Assembly: GCA_963575745.1 (NCBI GenBank)
Contig: CAUYUJ010001746.1
Coordinates: 10,001-74,000 of the forward strand
DNA from: Prorocentrum cordatum
Taxonomy: Eukaryota > Sar > Dinophyceae > Prorocentrales > Prorocentraceae
Direction of reading: 5' to 3'
Length of the DNA stretch: 64,000 nucleotides
This document shows, piece by piece, positions 51,370-61,905 of the stretch. Position 1 is the first letter of the stretch. Each line of letters starts with the position of its first letter. The notes beneath the pieces are model-generated. The model was not told the DNA's origin. It worked only from the letters and a program-made list of their open reading frames with translations, and searched no databases. The position numbers were made by a program, and so were the translations under genes.

Positions 51370-52720
51370 CCCTCTTGGGCCCCTCGTGGTGCCGTCTTGG
51401 AGCCCTCTTGGGCCGTCTTGGGGACCTCTTGGGCCGTGTTGGGGCCGTCTTGGGCCGTCTGGAGGCCGTCTTGGGGGCCTCTTGGGCCATCTTGGGGCTG
51501 TCTTTGGGGCCTCTTTGGCCGTCTTGGAGCGTCGGGAAGCCGAAAAGGCGGAAAAGCAAAACACATCGAAAAACACTATGGAAAATCAACAATTTTAGAC
51601 TCTTGGGGCCCTCTTGGGAGGCTCATTTGGGACCTCGGGGGCCGTCTTGGAGACCTCTTGGCCCGTCTTGGGGCCATCTTGGGCGTCTTGGAGGGGTCGT
51701 TTGGCGTCTCGGAGCCTTCGTGGGCCGTCTTGGAGGCCTCTTGAGGGCTTCTTGGCCCGTCTTGAGGCCCTCTTGGGCCCGGAAAAGCCCTGGAACCGCT
51801 CGTCCCGGCCGTGCTGCGCTCGTCCTGGCCCCCTCCCCGCCTCCAAATCGGCCCTCTTGGGCCGTCTTGAGGACCTCTTGGGCCGTCTTGGGGCCGTCCT
51901 GGGCCGTCTGGAGGCCGTCTTGGGGGCCTCTTGGGCCATCTTGGGGCTATCTTTGGGGCCTCGTCGCGCGTCTTGGAGCGTTGGGAAGCCGGAAAGGCGG
52001 AAAAGCAAAAAACGTCGAAGAACACTATGGAAAATCAACAATTTTAGACTCTTGGGGCCTTCTTGGGAGACTTGTATGGGACCTCGGGGGCCGCCTTGGA
52101 GACCTCTTGGCCCGTCTTGGGGCCATCTTGGGCGTCTTGGAGGCGTCGTTTGGCGTCTCGGAGCCTTCGTGGGCCGTCTTGGAGGCCTCTTGGAGCCTTC
52201 TTGGCCCGTCTTGAGGCCCTCTTGGGCCCGGAAAAGCCCTGGAACCGCTCGTCCCGGCCGTGCTGCGCTCGTCCCGGCCTTCTCACCCCCTCCAAATCGG
52301 CCCTCTTGGGCCGTCTTGGGGACCTCTTGGGCCGTCTTGGGGCCGTCTTGGGCCGTCTGGAGGCCGTCTTGGGGGCCTCTTGGGCCATCTTGGGGCTATC
52401 TTTGGGGCCTCTTTGCCCGTCTTGGAGCGTCGGGAAGCCGAAAAGGCGGAAAAGCAAAAAACATCGAAAAACACTGGAAAATCATCAATTTTTGACTCTT
52501 TGGGCCCTCTTGGGAGGCTCATTTGGGACCTCAGGGGCCGTCTTGGAGACCTCTTGGCCCGTCTTGGGGCCATCGTGGGCGTCTTGGAGCGGTCGTTTGG
52601 CTTCTCGGAGCCTTCGTGGGCCGTCTTGGAGGCCTCTTGGGGGCTTCGTGGCCCGTCTTGAAGCCCTCTTGGGCCAGGAAAAGCCCCGTGGAGCGCTCGT
52701 CCCGGACCCCCCCCCCCCTG
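51370..52720 (+). repeat. 449-bp tandem repeat, three units
   Basis: The island GCAAAAnACnTCGAAnAACAC followed by TGGAAAATCAnCAATTTT ends at 51600, 52049 and 52497, giving periods of 449 and 448. Each unit is otherwise built from CTTGGGCCGTCTTGGGG words. Each has a GGAAAAGCCCTGGAACCGC or closely related block. Confidence 0.9.
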
Positions 52721-53374
52721 AACCGCTCGTCCCGGACCCCCCCCCCCCCTCCAAATCGACCGGACCGGGCTCCCGGGGGAGGGGTTTGGGGAGGGGGAAG
52801 CATCTCACACGCCGATGATCCCCAAGGGGTCGGCGGATTTCCCCACACCTTCGCCGGGTCTGCACGGACTCCATCGCCGCCCATCGCCCTCGATTGGGAA
52901 GTCGCCACCTTCTCCCTCTCTGGGCCGACTTTCTCTTGCTCAGCGGCGGTCGGGTCTCGTTCGAAACTATGGGCTGCATCCTTCTTCTCCTGTGCGTTTG
53001 ATTGCTTCTTTTGTTTCTGAATCTCCTGTTCTCCATGACCTCGGCCTCGGTGAGGGGCGTCCGGTGAGAGAGCTTCACTTCACTGCCCTGGGTGGCTCGG
53101 GAGGGGGCGGCAATTCCTCGGAAGCGTCCTCGCGGTTCTTGACGCCCGAGGCGGGGGCGGAGGCGAGGGCAGCGTGCTCCAGCTCGGAGGATCCGGCCCA
53201 AGAGCCAGCGCAGCAGTACCCCTCTGGTTGTGCGGGTCCGTGCTGCTGAGGGCTCCTGGCGGGGGAGGGGTCGGAGCAGGGGCGCCCGCCTCCGTGCTCC
53301 TTCTTGATCGCACGCTTCACCTGGCGCCTGGAGAACTCACCTTCTTTGTTCTTCTGATTCTTGTGTGTTCCTTC
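52721..53374. other. Mixed unique sequence, possible coding fragment
   Basis: Low-repeat sequence. A 145-codon + frame (52815-53249) ends in a Ser/Gly/Cys-rich tail (GGNSSEASSRF), but no domain is recognised and the opposite strand is equally open. Could be filler or part of an unknown gene. Confidence 0.3.
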
Positions 53375-53545
53375 TCTTCTTCAGGAGGGAAAGGAACACA
53401 CAGACACAATTAATTTTCGATTTCCTGGAAAATATGGGGAAATATGGGAAGTGGTGGGGAAGACAAGAACCCAGAAAATATGGGAAAATATGGGGAATCG
53501 GTTTATTTGTGTGTATTTATTTGTGTGTCCCAGGGCCCCTTCACT
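53375..53545 (+). repeat. Dispersed repeat family 5, copy 1
   Basis: AACACACAGACACAATTAAT, GGAAAATATGGGGAAATATG, AGACAAGAACCCAGAAAATA and TTTGTGTGTCCCAGGGCC. The termini are weakly inverted (ACACACAGACA / TGTGTGT). A close copy is at 60310-60478. Confidence 0.7.
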
Positions 53546-53985
53546 TCTGCTTGACCAGCGCCGTGGGGCCAAGGAGGTTGGGGCGGCCCGACCATCTTAC
53601 GCAATCCTCGAAGACGTCCACACGAGGATGGGCGCGGTTCCCTGCAGCCTGGTTGCCGAGGATTTTGCTGGCCTGCTCGTCGCTTATGGCAAGGACGTGG
53701 ACATCCAAATCCCAGCCGATCGCGGTCAGCTTCTCGAAGAGCTTAACGGTGACCACCGTGTGAGAAGTACCGATATGAGCATGCAAGCGCCCGATTAAGA
53801 ATGCGACGCAATTTTTCCTGAACTTCACGACAGGCTGCAACAGGCCAGAATTGCTGCTGGTGGCGCTCAAATCAGCACTAATTCCGGTCCAGCGCTTGGG
53901 CGTGGGCTGCGAAATTGCGCCCAAGTGGCCTGAGTCCAGGGTAACAAGCTGGCGGGGATGAGCCCTGGGAGGGGTCTGAGGATTC
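53546..53985. other. Unique sequence with open frames on both strands
   Basis: The + frame to 53798 reads SYAILEDVHTRMGAVPCS and DVDIQIPADRGQLLEELN, of balanced amino-acid composition. The minus strand is open over 53541-53924. No family is recognised. This could be a gene fragment or an exon. Confidence 0.25.
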
Positions 53986-54009
53986 GTTTTGAACGGATTT
54001 GAGTCGGAT

Positions 54010-54150
54010 CAGAAGGAGGAGGAGGAGAAGGACAAAGAGGGGGACGAGGAGGAGGAGGAGAAGGAGGAGGAGGAGAAGAAGGAGGAGGAGGAGGAGGAGG
54101 AAGAGGGGGACGAGGAGGAGGGGGACGAGGAGGAGGGGGGAGAGCACGCG
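54010..54150. repeat. GGA/GAC purine-rich array
   Basis: GGAGGAGAAGG and GGGGACGAGGAGG repeats encoding Glu/Lys runs. Confidence 0.85.
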
Positions 54151-54389
54151 AAACCGAAAAAGGAGGAAGACATATTATTTTGTTCTGGTACATCCTGAGT
54201 CTTCCAAGGACGTTTGGAACCTTCCAGGGACCTTTAGATTTATCCGGGGAGGCGACAGAGAAAATCATTGGGAGGAAGTGAGGGGGAGTTGGAAGGATAA
54301 GGAACATGCGGATGTGAAGTCGGAGGATCAGTAGGGTCATCAGGATAATGGTGAGTTGGAGGACGATCGGAGAAATATGACAGTGACGA

Positions 54390-54543
54390 CGATCATGCTG
54401 CTGATGATGATGATGATGGTGATGCTGATGGCGATGCTGATGATGCTGATGATGCTGATGATGATGATGATGATGGTGATACAGATGATGATGCTGCTGA
54501 TGATGATTTGACGAGGATGACGATAATGATGCTGATGATGATC

Positions 54544-54594
<51 letters not shown>

Positions 54595-54938
54595 ATGATG
54601 ATGATGATGATGATGGTGACGAGGATCATGACGATGATGATGATGATGGTGATGATGGTGCTGCTGATGATGCTGCTGCTGATGATTATGACGATGGTGG
54701 TGGTGACCATGATGATGCTGATGCTGATGCTGATGATGCTTCTGATGATGATGATGATGATTCTTGTGATGATCATGATGATGCTGATCATGATGATGAT
54801 AATGATGACGATGATGCTTCTGATGTTGATCATGGTAATGATGATGCTGATCATGATTATGTTGTTGTTGGTAATGATTATGATGACGATGATGATGCTA
54901 ATGCTGATGCTGATGATGATGCTGCTGATGCTTCTGAA

Positions 54939-54999
<61 letters not shown>

Positions 55000-55516
55000 C
55001 AGATTCTGATCATGATCATGCTCATGCTGACAATGATTGATACTCGTGCTGCTGCTGGTACCGACGCTGCAACTGCTGATAATGAAGGTGATGATGAGGA
55101 CGATTACGATGATGCTGATGTTGATTATGATGATGTTGATGACATCGATGATGATGACGATGATGATGCTGATGATGACGATGATGCTGATGGTGATGAT
55201 GATGATGATGATGATGATGATGGTGATGAGGCTGATGCTGCTGATGATGATGATGAATACGCTGGTAGTGGTGATGATGAGGCTGATGATGATGCTGATG
55301 ACGATTATGATGATGATGATGATGATGATAATGCTGATGCTGATTGCTATGGTGATGGTTGTGATGCTGTGGAAGATGCTAATGATGCGAATCCAGATGT
55401 TGATGCTGATGCTGCTGATGATGATGGGATTGCTGATGATGCTGATGCTTTTGCTGCTGATGATGATGAGGATGAGGCTCACGATGATGGTGATCCTGAT
55501 GATGGCTATGATGATC

Positions 55517-55563
<47 letters not shown>

Positions 55564-56022
55564 GATGCTGATGATGATGATGGTGATGGTGGTGATGGTG
55601 ATGATGACGATGACAATGACAATGACAAGGACGATGACGACGATGATGATGATGCTGGTGCTGATGATGCTTCTGATGACCATAATGATGATGCTGCTGC
55701 TGATGATGATGATGCTGGCGATGATACTGATGATGACGAGGATTCTGACGATGATGATGCTGATGCTGACCATGATGTTGACGGTGATGATGATGCTGAT
55801 GCTGATTCTGATGCTGATGATTTTGATGATGTTTCTGAAGATGATGATGATGCTGATGATGTTGATGATGATATTGCTGATGATGATGCTGGTGTTCATG
55901 ATGATGATGATGCTGATGATGATGATGATGATGATGATGATCAGGATGACGATGGTGATGATGATGCTGCTGATGACGATGACGCTGATGCTGCTGATGA
56001 TGATGATGGATGATGATGATAG

Positions 56023-56071
<49 letters not shown>

Positions 56072-56121
56072 AACGATGTTGATGATATTGATGGTGATGA
56101 TGATGTCGTTGATGATGATGC

Positions 56122-56167
<46 letters not shown>

Positions 56168-56217
56168 GCTGATGATGATGCTAATGCTGATGCTGATGCT
56201 GATGCTGATGCTGCTGC

Positions 56218-56249
<32 letters not shown>

Positions 56250-56260
56250 GTGATGATGAG
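54390..56260. repeat. (GAT)n array, 1.9 kb
   Basis: GATGATGATGCTGATG for nearly 1.9 kb, with point variants to GCT, GTT, GAC and CAT. The long Asp/Ala and Met frames through it are repeat artefacts. Confidence 0.95.
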
Positions 56261-56261
56261 G

Positions 56262-56360
56262 AGGAGGAGGAGGAGGAGGAGTAGGAGGAGGTGGAGGAGG
56301 AGGAGGAGGAGGACCTGGACGCTGACGACGAGGACAAGGACAAGGACGAGGACGAGGAGA
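56262..56360. repeat. GGA/GAC array
   Basis: GAGGAGGAG then GACGAGGACAAGG. Confidence 0.85.
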
Positions 56361-56594
56361 ATTGGCGGCGCGTGCAAGGGGATGCCGCGAGGGGAGAAGC
56401 CTTCAATAAGGGGGCGGGTTTTTATAGGGCAGGGGCCTTTCAGATTTGCCCAGAGGCTTCTCAGGAGGGCTTCCTAGAAGCCGGAAGGGCTTACGTAAGA
56501 AGATACCCACCTTCTCAGACCCCATCCCGCCTTCTCAAGAGGGCGTCCCCCCTCGCGCCGCTCCTCCTTCGGTTTCGTTCTCGTCGTCCTCGTC

Positions 56595-56680
56595 GTTGTC
56601 CTCCTCTCCTCCTCCTCCTCCTCCTCCTCCTCCTCCTCCTCTTCCTCTTCCTCCTCCTCCTTCTCCTCCTCCTCGTCATC
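56595..56680. repeat. (CTC)n array
   Basis: CTCCTCCTC run, complementary in type to 56720-56830 across about 40 bases. Confidence 0.85.
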
Positions 56681-56719
56681 CTTGTCGTCCTCGCAGTCCT
56701 CCAAGTGGGCGAGACAGAT

Positions 56720-56835
56720 GTGGAGGAGAAGGAGGAGGCGCAGGACGTGGAGGAGGAGGAGGAGGAGGAGGACCAGGAGGAGGAGGAGGAGGAGGAGGAG
56801 GAGGAGGAGGAGGGGGAGCAGGAGACGGAGGAGAA
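56720..56835. repeat. (GGA)n array
   Basis: GAGGAGGAGG run ending GGAGAAAATCG. Confidence 0.85.
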
Positions 56836-56839
56836 AATC

Positions 56840-56958
56840 GTTGATGATGATGATGCTGATGCTGATGATGATGGTGATGCTGATGGTGATGTTGGTGATG
56901 ATGCTGATGATGATGAGGATGATGATTCTGATGATGCCGATGATGATTATGATGCTGA

Positions 56959-57008
<50 letters not shown>

Positions 57009-57072
57009 AGGATGATGATGCTAATGATGATGATGATGCTGATGCTGATGCTGATGCTGATGTTGATGTGGC

Positions 57073-57124
<52 letters not shown>

Positions 57125-57156
57125 AATGGTGATGATGGTGATGATGGTGATGATGG

Positions 57157-57217
<61 letters not shown>

Positions 57218-57225
57218 CATGATGA
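56840..57225. repeat. (GAT)n array, second
   Basis: GATGATGAT with GCT, GTG and AAT variants. Confidence 0.95.
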
Positions 57226-57400
57226 TGAGGAGGAGGACGAGGAGGAGGAGGAGGAGGAAGAGGAGAAGGACGAGGAGTAGGAGTAGTAGTAGTAGTAGGA
57301 GGAGGAGGAGGAGGAGGAGGCAGGAGGAAGAGGAGGAGGAGGAGAAGTTGGAGGAGGAGGAGGAGGAGGAGGAGGAGGAGGAAAAGGAGGAGGAGGGGGG
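57225..57400. repeat. (GGA)n array
   Basis: GAGGAGGAG with AGTAGT and GCAGG variants. Confidence 0.9.
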
Positions 57401-57519
57401 CCGCCTGGGCCGAGCGATCCGACAGCCCGCGCCTGTCCCCGCCGCTGGGCCCGGTGACCCCAGGTGCGCCAGCGGACAGTGCAGGAGCCTCTATGCGAAG
57501 CCTCGGCGCCGCCCTGTGG

Positions 57520-57619
57520 CTGGAAGTCGTCGTCTTCGTCGTCGTCTTCGTCGTCGTCTTCGTCATCGTCGTAGTCCCCCTCGTCGTCGTTGTCGTCGTC
57601 ATCGTCTTCGTCCTCGTCG

Positions 57620-57656
<37 letters not shown>

Positions 57657-57665
57657 TACCGTCAT
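57520..57665. repeat. (GTC)n array
   Basis: GTCGTCGTC and TTCGTC repeats leading into ATC repeats. Confidence 0.9.
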
Positions 57666-57673
57666 CGTCATCG

Positions 57674-57722
<49 letters not shown>

Positions 57723-57912
57723 AATCATCATTACCAGCACCATCACCATCATCATCGGCATCATCATCATCATTCTCATCGTCATCGTCATCGTCATCGT
57801 CATCACCATCGTCATCGTCACCATCATCATCATCATCATTCCCATCGCCACCATCAGCATCATCATCATCTTAAGCATCATCATCTTTATCATCATCGTC
57901 ATCATCATCATG

Positions 57913-57953
<41 letters not shown>

Positions 57954-57957
57954 GAGC

Positions 57958-57989
<32 letters not shown>

Positions 57990-58015
57990 CATCATCATTA
58001 TCATCACCACCATCG

Positions 58016-58100
<85 letters not shown>

Positions 58101-58140
58101 CATCCTCATCCTCATCCTCATCCTCATCCTCATCCTCATC
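57666..58140. repeat. (ATC)n array, inverse of the (GAT)n arrays
   Basis: ATCATCATC with CACC, GTC and CTC variants. This is the reverse complement of the GAT arrays at 54.4-57.2 kb. Confidence 0.95.
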
Positions 58141-58144
58141 GTCG

Positions 58145-58173
58145 GCCCGTCGTCGTCGTCTATCCTTTCGTCG

Positions 58174-58210
<37 letters not shown>

Positions 58211-58215
58211 TGTGA
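58145..58215. repeat. (GTC)n array
   Basis: GTCGTCGTC after the ATC/CTC array. A second short GTC run is at 58395-58455. Confidence 0.85.
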
Positions 58216-58299
58216 TCGGCGTCCAACCCTGGCGTCTGACGTAGCGAAAAATATGTATTATTGAAAAACCACGTCCAGAGCCCCAGATCCCACTTTTCG

Positions 58300-58402
58300 A
58301 CGCCGCTTTTGGATCCGGATCGATCTGTGAGGGTCCAGGGGCTAGAAACCAGGCGAAAACGCCCGGTTCGAGAGAATGGCGACGCCAGGATCTCATGGGT
58401 CG
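58300..58402 (+). repeat. Dispersed repeat family 2, copy
   Basis: GGATCCGGATCGATCTGTG, AGGGTCCAGGGGCTAGAAAC, CAGGCGAAAACGCCCGG and ATGGCGACGCCAGGATCTC. This is the best-preserved copy of the family. Confidence 0.6.
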
Positions 58403-58405
58403 TCG

Positions 58406-58443
<38 letters not shown>

Positions 58444-58654
58444 CGCCGTCGTCGTTCAAGGAGCTCCTCTTCGCGCAGCCTCGACGCCACCCTGCGGCTG
58501 AAGGCGGCGAGGCCAGCGGCCACCCGGCCAGCGGCCCGCGTGCCGGCGTCCGGGGGGGCGGCGCCGCCCGCGCGGGCGTCGGGCCTCGACACCAGGCGAG
58601 GCGGCCCATAAGAGTCGGAGGAGGGACCTCAGATTCAAGTGAGGGCCGCCGATT

Positions 58655-58830
58655 GGGGGAGGAGGAGGAGGAGGTGGAGGAGGAGGAGGAGGAGGAGGAG
58701 GAGGAGGAGGAGGAGGAAGAGAGGAGGTGGAGGTGGAGGTGGAGGTGGAGGAGGAGGAGGAGGAGGAGGAGGTGGAGGTGGAGGTGGAGGTGGAGGTGGA
58801 GGAGGAGGAGGAGGAGGAGGAGGCATCGGC
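58655..58830. repeat. (GGA)n/(GGT GGA)n array
   Basis: GGAGGAGGA with two GGTGGAGGTGGA blocks. Confidence 0.9.
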
Positions 58831-59117
58831 GCCGAATCGCCAGTTCATCGCTGATCGGGTCCTCGGGGCCCCACCCTGGCAGGGAGCGCGCGGGTGTCCC
58901 GTGCCGGGGTGTTGTGGCGGAGGTGTTCCCGTTTCCCCCCTGGTCAGAGCCAGTGCTGGGCCATCTCAGACCCCCAGCCGACTCCAATGTCCCCCCCTAA
59001 CGTTGCCACTCATTCGACTGCACGCAAGAGTGACCTTTGATGCACGGCTTGAGGGGGCCGCGAGCAGGCCAAGACCAAGCGTGCAGGCCAGTGCTGCGGG
59101 GATCCCCGTGAGCCCGT

Positions 59118-59318
59118 GTCGGCGACGAGCCAGGGTGGAAGTGAGAAGGGGCTGGCCTTCTCAGAGGGCTCGGGAGTCCCCCGATTCTTCTGAGAGGTCT
59201 TCCGAGCTTCGCCCAGAGACACGGAGACCTCTCCGAAGGCCCGAGGGCTTGGAGAAGCCACGCCGCCTTCTGAGACGGCCTTCTCCTTCTCACTTGCCCC
59301 CCTCGCTCGCCGCGGAGT
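59118..59318. mobile_element. MITE family Y, copy 2
   Basis: Ends GTCGGCGACGAGCC...GTGAGAAGGGGCTGGCC and GGCCTTCTCCTTCTCAC...CCCCCTCGCTCGCCGC. It shares the TCTGAGAGGTCTTCCGAGC and CGAGGGCTTnnnGAAGC interior blocks with copy 1. Confidence 0.7.
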
Positions 59319-60062
59319 CGACTGCAGAAGTGATTTACCCGAAGCTTGATCTGTTCGTCGGGTCTGCGAGAAGATGCGTCGAGTGTTCGTAGATCTACAA
59401 ACGTTCGACGTACTTTTTGTAGGTCCGACGACATGTCAACTTTGGAGTAAGGCAATTCCGTATTCGTTCCCCTACTCGAAGTAGAGGCAGCGGCCCTCCG
59501 AATTTCATGAGAAGAGGGGGGGTCACTAACCCCTCCTCCAGGCCAGCCGTGACAGGGCGGCCTTTGGCCCCATGCCCCCCCCCCGAACCCTCCAAGACAG
59601 CTCAGATCAGACCCCCCCAAGTCAGACCCCCCCCCTTATTCTTGAAATTCGGAGTGCACTTGGACTTCCCGCTGGGCCGGCACGCAGTCTCCAGGCGCTC
59701 GAGGCTCTCGGGCGCCTGCGCCGCTTCTCGGCGACCCCCTCCCGGCCTCGGGCCCGGCGCTTCCCGTCGGCTGCGCCTCGCCGCGAGCCTTCCGCGGGGG
59801 CGCTGGGATGTCGTCCCGCACGGCCACCGGAGGCCCGAGAGATGTGCCCCGAGAGCCACCGGGGGCTGGACGACGCCGGCCGTCGAGGCAGCGGTCGCCG
59901 GCCTTCGGAGTGCCCCCTCGCCGCCGGGGCCTGGGCGCCGCCTGGGATTGCTGCGGCGCCGGGCCCCCCGGCGAGCTCGAGGGCCGCCGTCGTCTCGGCC
60001 CTCCCCGCTCCGACGCGAGGGGGCCCGGCGTTCCGGCGTCTGTGGCCAAAGCCAGGTAGGAA

Positions 60063-60218
60063 GGCACCAACTATACACCAACACCGATCCTGGCCAGGAT
60101 CACCCTGGGCCCAGGATCGGTGTATACACCCTCCTGTCTTGCGCAAGAAGGCATATACACCGATCCTGGGCCCAGGGTGATCCTGGGCCAGGATCGGTGT
60201 TGGTGTATAGTTGGTGCC
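60063..60218. other. Near-perfect long hairpin
   Basis: The left arm runs from GGCACCAACTATACACCAAC to GGCCCAGGATCGGTGTATA. The right arm (60154-60218) is its reverse complement except for one extra base in GGGCC. Arms are about 64 bp and the loop is about 28 bases. Each arm also holds internal GATCCTGG/CCAGGATC palindromes. Confidence 0.85.
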
Positions 60219-60570
60219 CTCCGAGCCAGGGGGGCGGAGTTTTTGTCACCGCCTTCGTCGCCGGGGGTCCGTTTTTTCGGGCCCCGGGCCCGGCAGGGAC
60301 GAGACTCAGGAGAGGAGAAAGCACACAGACACAATTAATCGTCGATCCCCAGGAAATATGAGAAAATATGGGAAGTGTGGGGGGAAGACAAAAGCCCAGA
60401 AGATATAGGGAAATACAGGGCATCCTGTTGTTTGTGTGCGTGTGTGTGTGTTTGTTTGTGTGTCCCAGGGCCCCTTCAAGCCAGGGTGGTGGAGTTTTTG
60501 TCACCGCCTTCGTCGCCGGGGGTCTGTGTGCGGGCCCCGGGCCCGGCAGGGACGGGGCGCCGGCTCTTAT
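60217..60570 (+). repeat. Direct repeat pair flanking dispersed repeat family 5
   Basis: GAGTTTTTGTCACCGCCTTC-GTCGCCGGGGGTC and GGGCCCCGGGCCCGGCAGGG occur at about 60217-60305 and 60471-60565. Family 5 copy 2 (60310-60478) lies between them. Confidence 0.7.
60310..60478 (+). repeat. Dispersed repeat family 5, copy 2
   Basis: AGCACACAGACACAATTAAT, AGGAAATATGAGAAAATATG, AGACAAAAGCCCAGAAGATA and TTGTGTGTCCCAGGGCCCC match 53375-53545 closely. Confidence 0.7.
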
Positions 60571-60574
60571 AAGG

Positions 60575-60672
60575 ACCTTCCGGGAGGCCCTCGTCGCCAC
60601 GGCGGGCTTCGCCTCGGACTGCTGGCCAGAGCGCGCGCCGGGAGAGGTCCGGGGAGCAGCGGCATCGCGCAG
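60575..60672 (+). repeat. Dispersed repeat family 4, copy 3
   Basis: GGAGGCCCTCGTCGCCACGG, GGGCTTCGCCTCGGACTGCT, CAGAGCGCGCGCCGGGAGAG and GCAGCGGCATCGCG. Confidence 0.6.
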
Positions 60673-60897
60673 AGCGTGAATGACCTACCCCGCTTTCGCT
60701 TCCAGGCAAAACCAAGCCATAGCACGCGCCTCCTCGTCAAGCGGCCTGACCAGTACAGGCTGCAATTTGGCATCGTTTGGTATCTCTTGGAAGCGAGGGT
60801 GATCAAAAGCGAGGTAGGTTTGTTTTCCCCCTAATCGCGCAGAGGGGGGCATGGGGTAGAGGGGAAGGCTTCTTGGAAGCACCCCTGCCTCTTGGAG

Positions 60898-61094
60898 TAG
60901 GGGGAAAAAGTGACATAAACATAACAACTCGGAGGTCCGCGCAGATTTCTCGGATCGGCGCTGGACCCCCCTCCCTGGCGCGCGGAGCGCGCCAGGGACG
61001 GCACCGAAGGCGCCGCCAGGGGGGTCCAGCGCGGATCCGAGAAATCCGCGCGGACCTCTGAGGTTTTATGTTTATGTCATTTGTTGTTCCCCTA
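60898..61094. mobile_element. Foldback/MITE-like element with about 80-bp inverted ends
   Basis: The left arm (TAGGGGGAAAAAGTGACATA, AACATAACAACTCGGAGGTC, CGCGCAGATTTCTCGGATC) pairs with the right arm (GATCCGAGAAATCCGCGCGG, ACCTCTGAGGTTTTATG, TTTATGTCATTTGTTGTTCC). The centre has its own palindromes (GGCGCGCGGAGCGCGCC). No coding capacity. Confidence 0.75.
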
Positions 61095-61734
61095 TGGGGC
61101 CTTTTCTGCGGATGGAGGGCGGGCGCCTTCTAAGGAGCGGCCTCCTTCTATTGGAGAGTGAATGTAGGTCGGGCGCAGGGTCCCAGCAATGGTGTTTCTA
61201 TGGGCCATGCCTGGGCGATACATCCTCGATTGCTGTGTTCGGCGGGGGAACCAATTGAAGCTCCCCGCGTGCACCCATGCGCGAGACTGAAGGGTGAACA
61301 CAGCAAGGAGGCGGGGGGCTGGGGAAAGGCGACGAAGGCAACGTGCGCTTCGGGCGCAAGAAGCCTCTAATGTGCGCGCCACCAACGAGGCGATCAAGTC
61401 GCCCCGCAGCGTTCCAGAAAAAGCGTGCTCTTCGGCGGTTCGGCGCTTCTCCGGTGGTGGGCGCTGCGGCCCTCGGAGGTTATTTTTTGTTTTCGTGGGC
61501 GTCGTGTTTTTTTTCTGTTCTTCTTGCGCCCGCCCCGCGAACCTGGACCTTCCAGAAGGGGGTCGGAGTCGGACCGAGGTATAAGATCGAGGTCGGTTCG
61601 GGGAGGGTACCCTAACTGTTCTTCGTTTTTTATGTTCTTGTGCTTCCCTTAGGGACGGTGCCCTTGGATGTTCTGCTTACTTTGGCTGACGGAGGGTCTC
61701 GTGTTCTTGAAGAGTGTTCTTCTGGCCCAGGTCG
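61095..61734. other. Mixed unique sequence, no supported gene
   Basis: GC-rich. Short open frames on both strands have no recognised motif. Confidence 0.4.
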
Positions 61735-61905
61735 GACTGTATATGGTGTCGGAGGATCGCGCCGCATCGTTGATGCGGTTCGATGTGGAGCTCGATTTTC
61801 TCCATGCCAGCGCCGCCGATGCATCGCCGATACATCGCCGACGCATTGTCGATGTGCGCGATCTTCCGACCCTGTTTACTCGGACCCCATTTGGGAGCCT
61901 CCAAC
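61735..61905. mobile_element. ATGCATCG-rich foldback element, diverged copy 2
   Basis: GGTGTCGGAGGATCGCGCCG and CGATCTTCCGACCCTGTTTA with CTCGGACCCCAT match the ends of 35320-35565. The interior GATGTGGnnCnnnATTTTCTCCA and GATGCATCGCCGATACATCG are also shared. It is shorter and the inverted ends have decayed. Confidence 0.6.

Noticed and set aside
54508-56284. Very long Asp-, Met-, Ile- and Ser-rich open frames on both strands
   Set aside because: They are translations of a (GAT)n array in its different phases. All frames are open and none has a domain.
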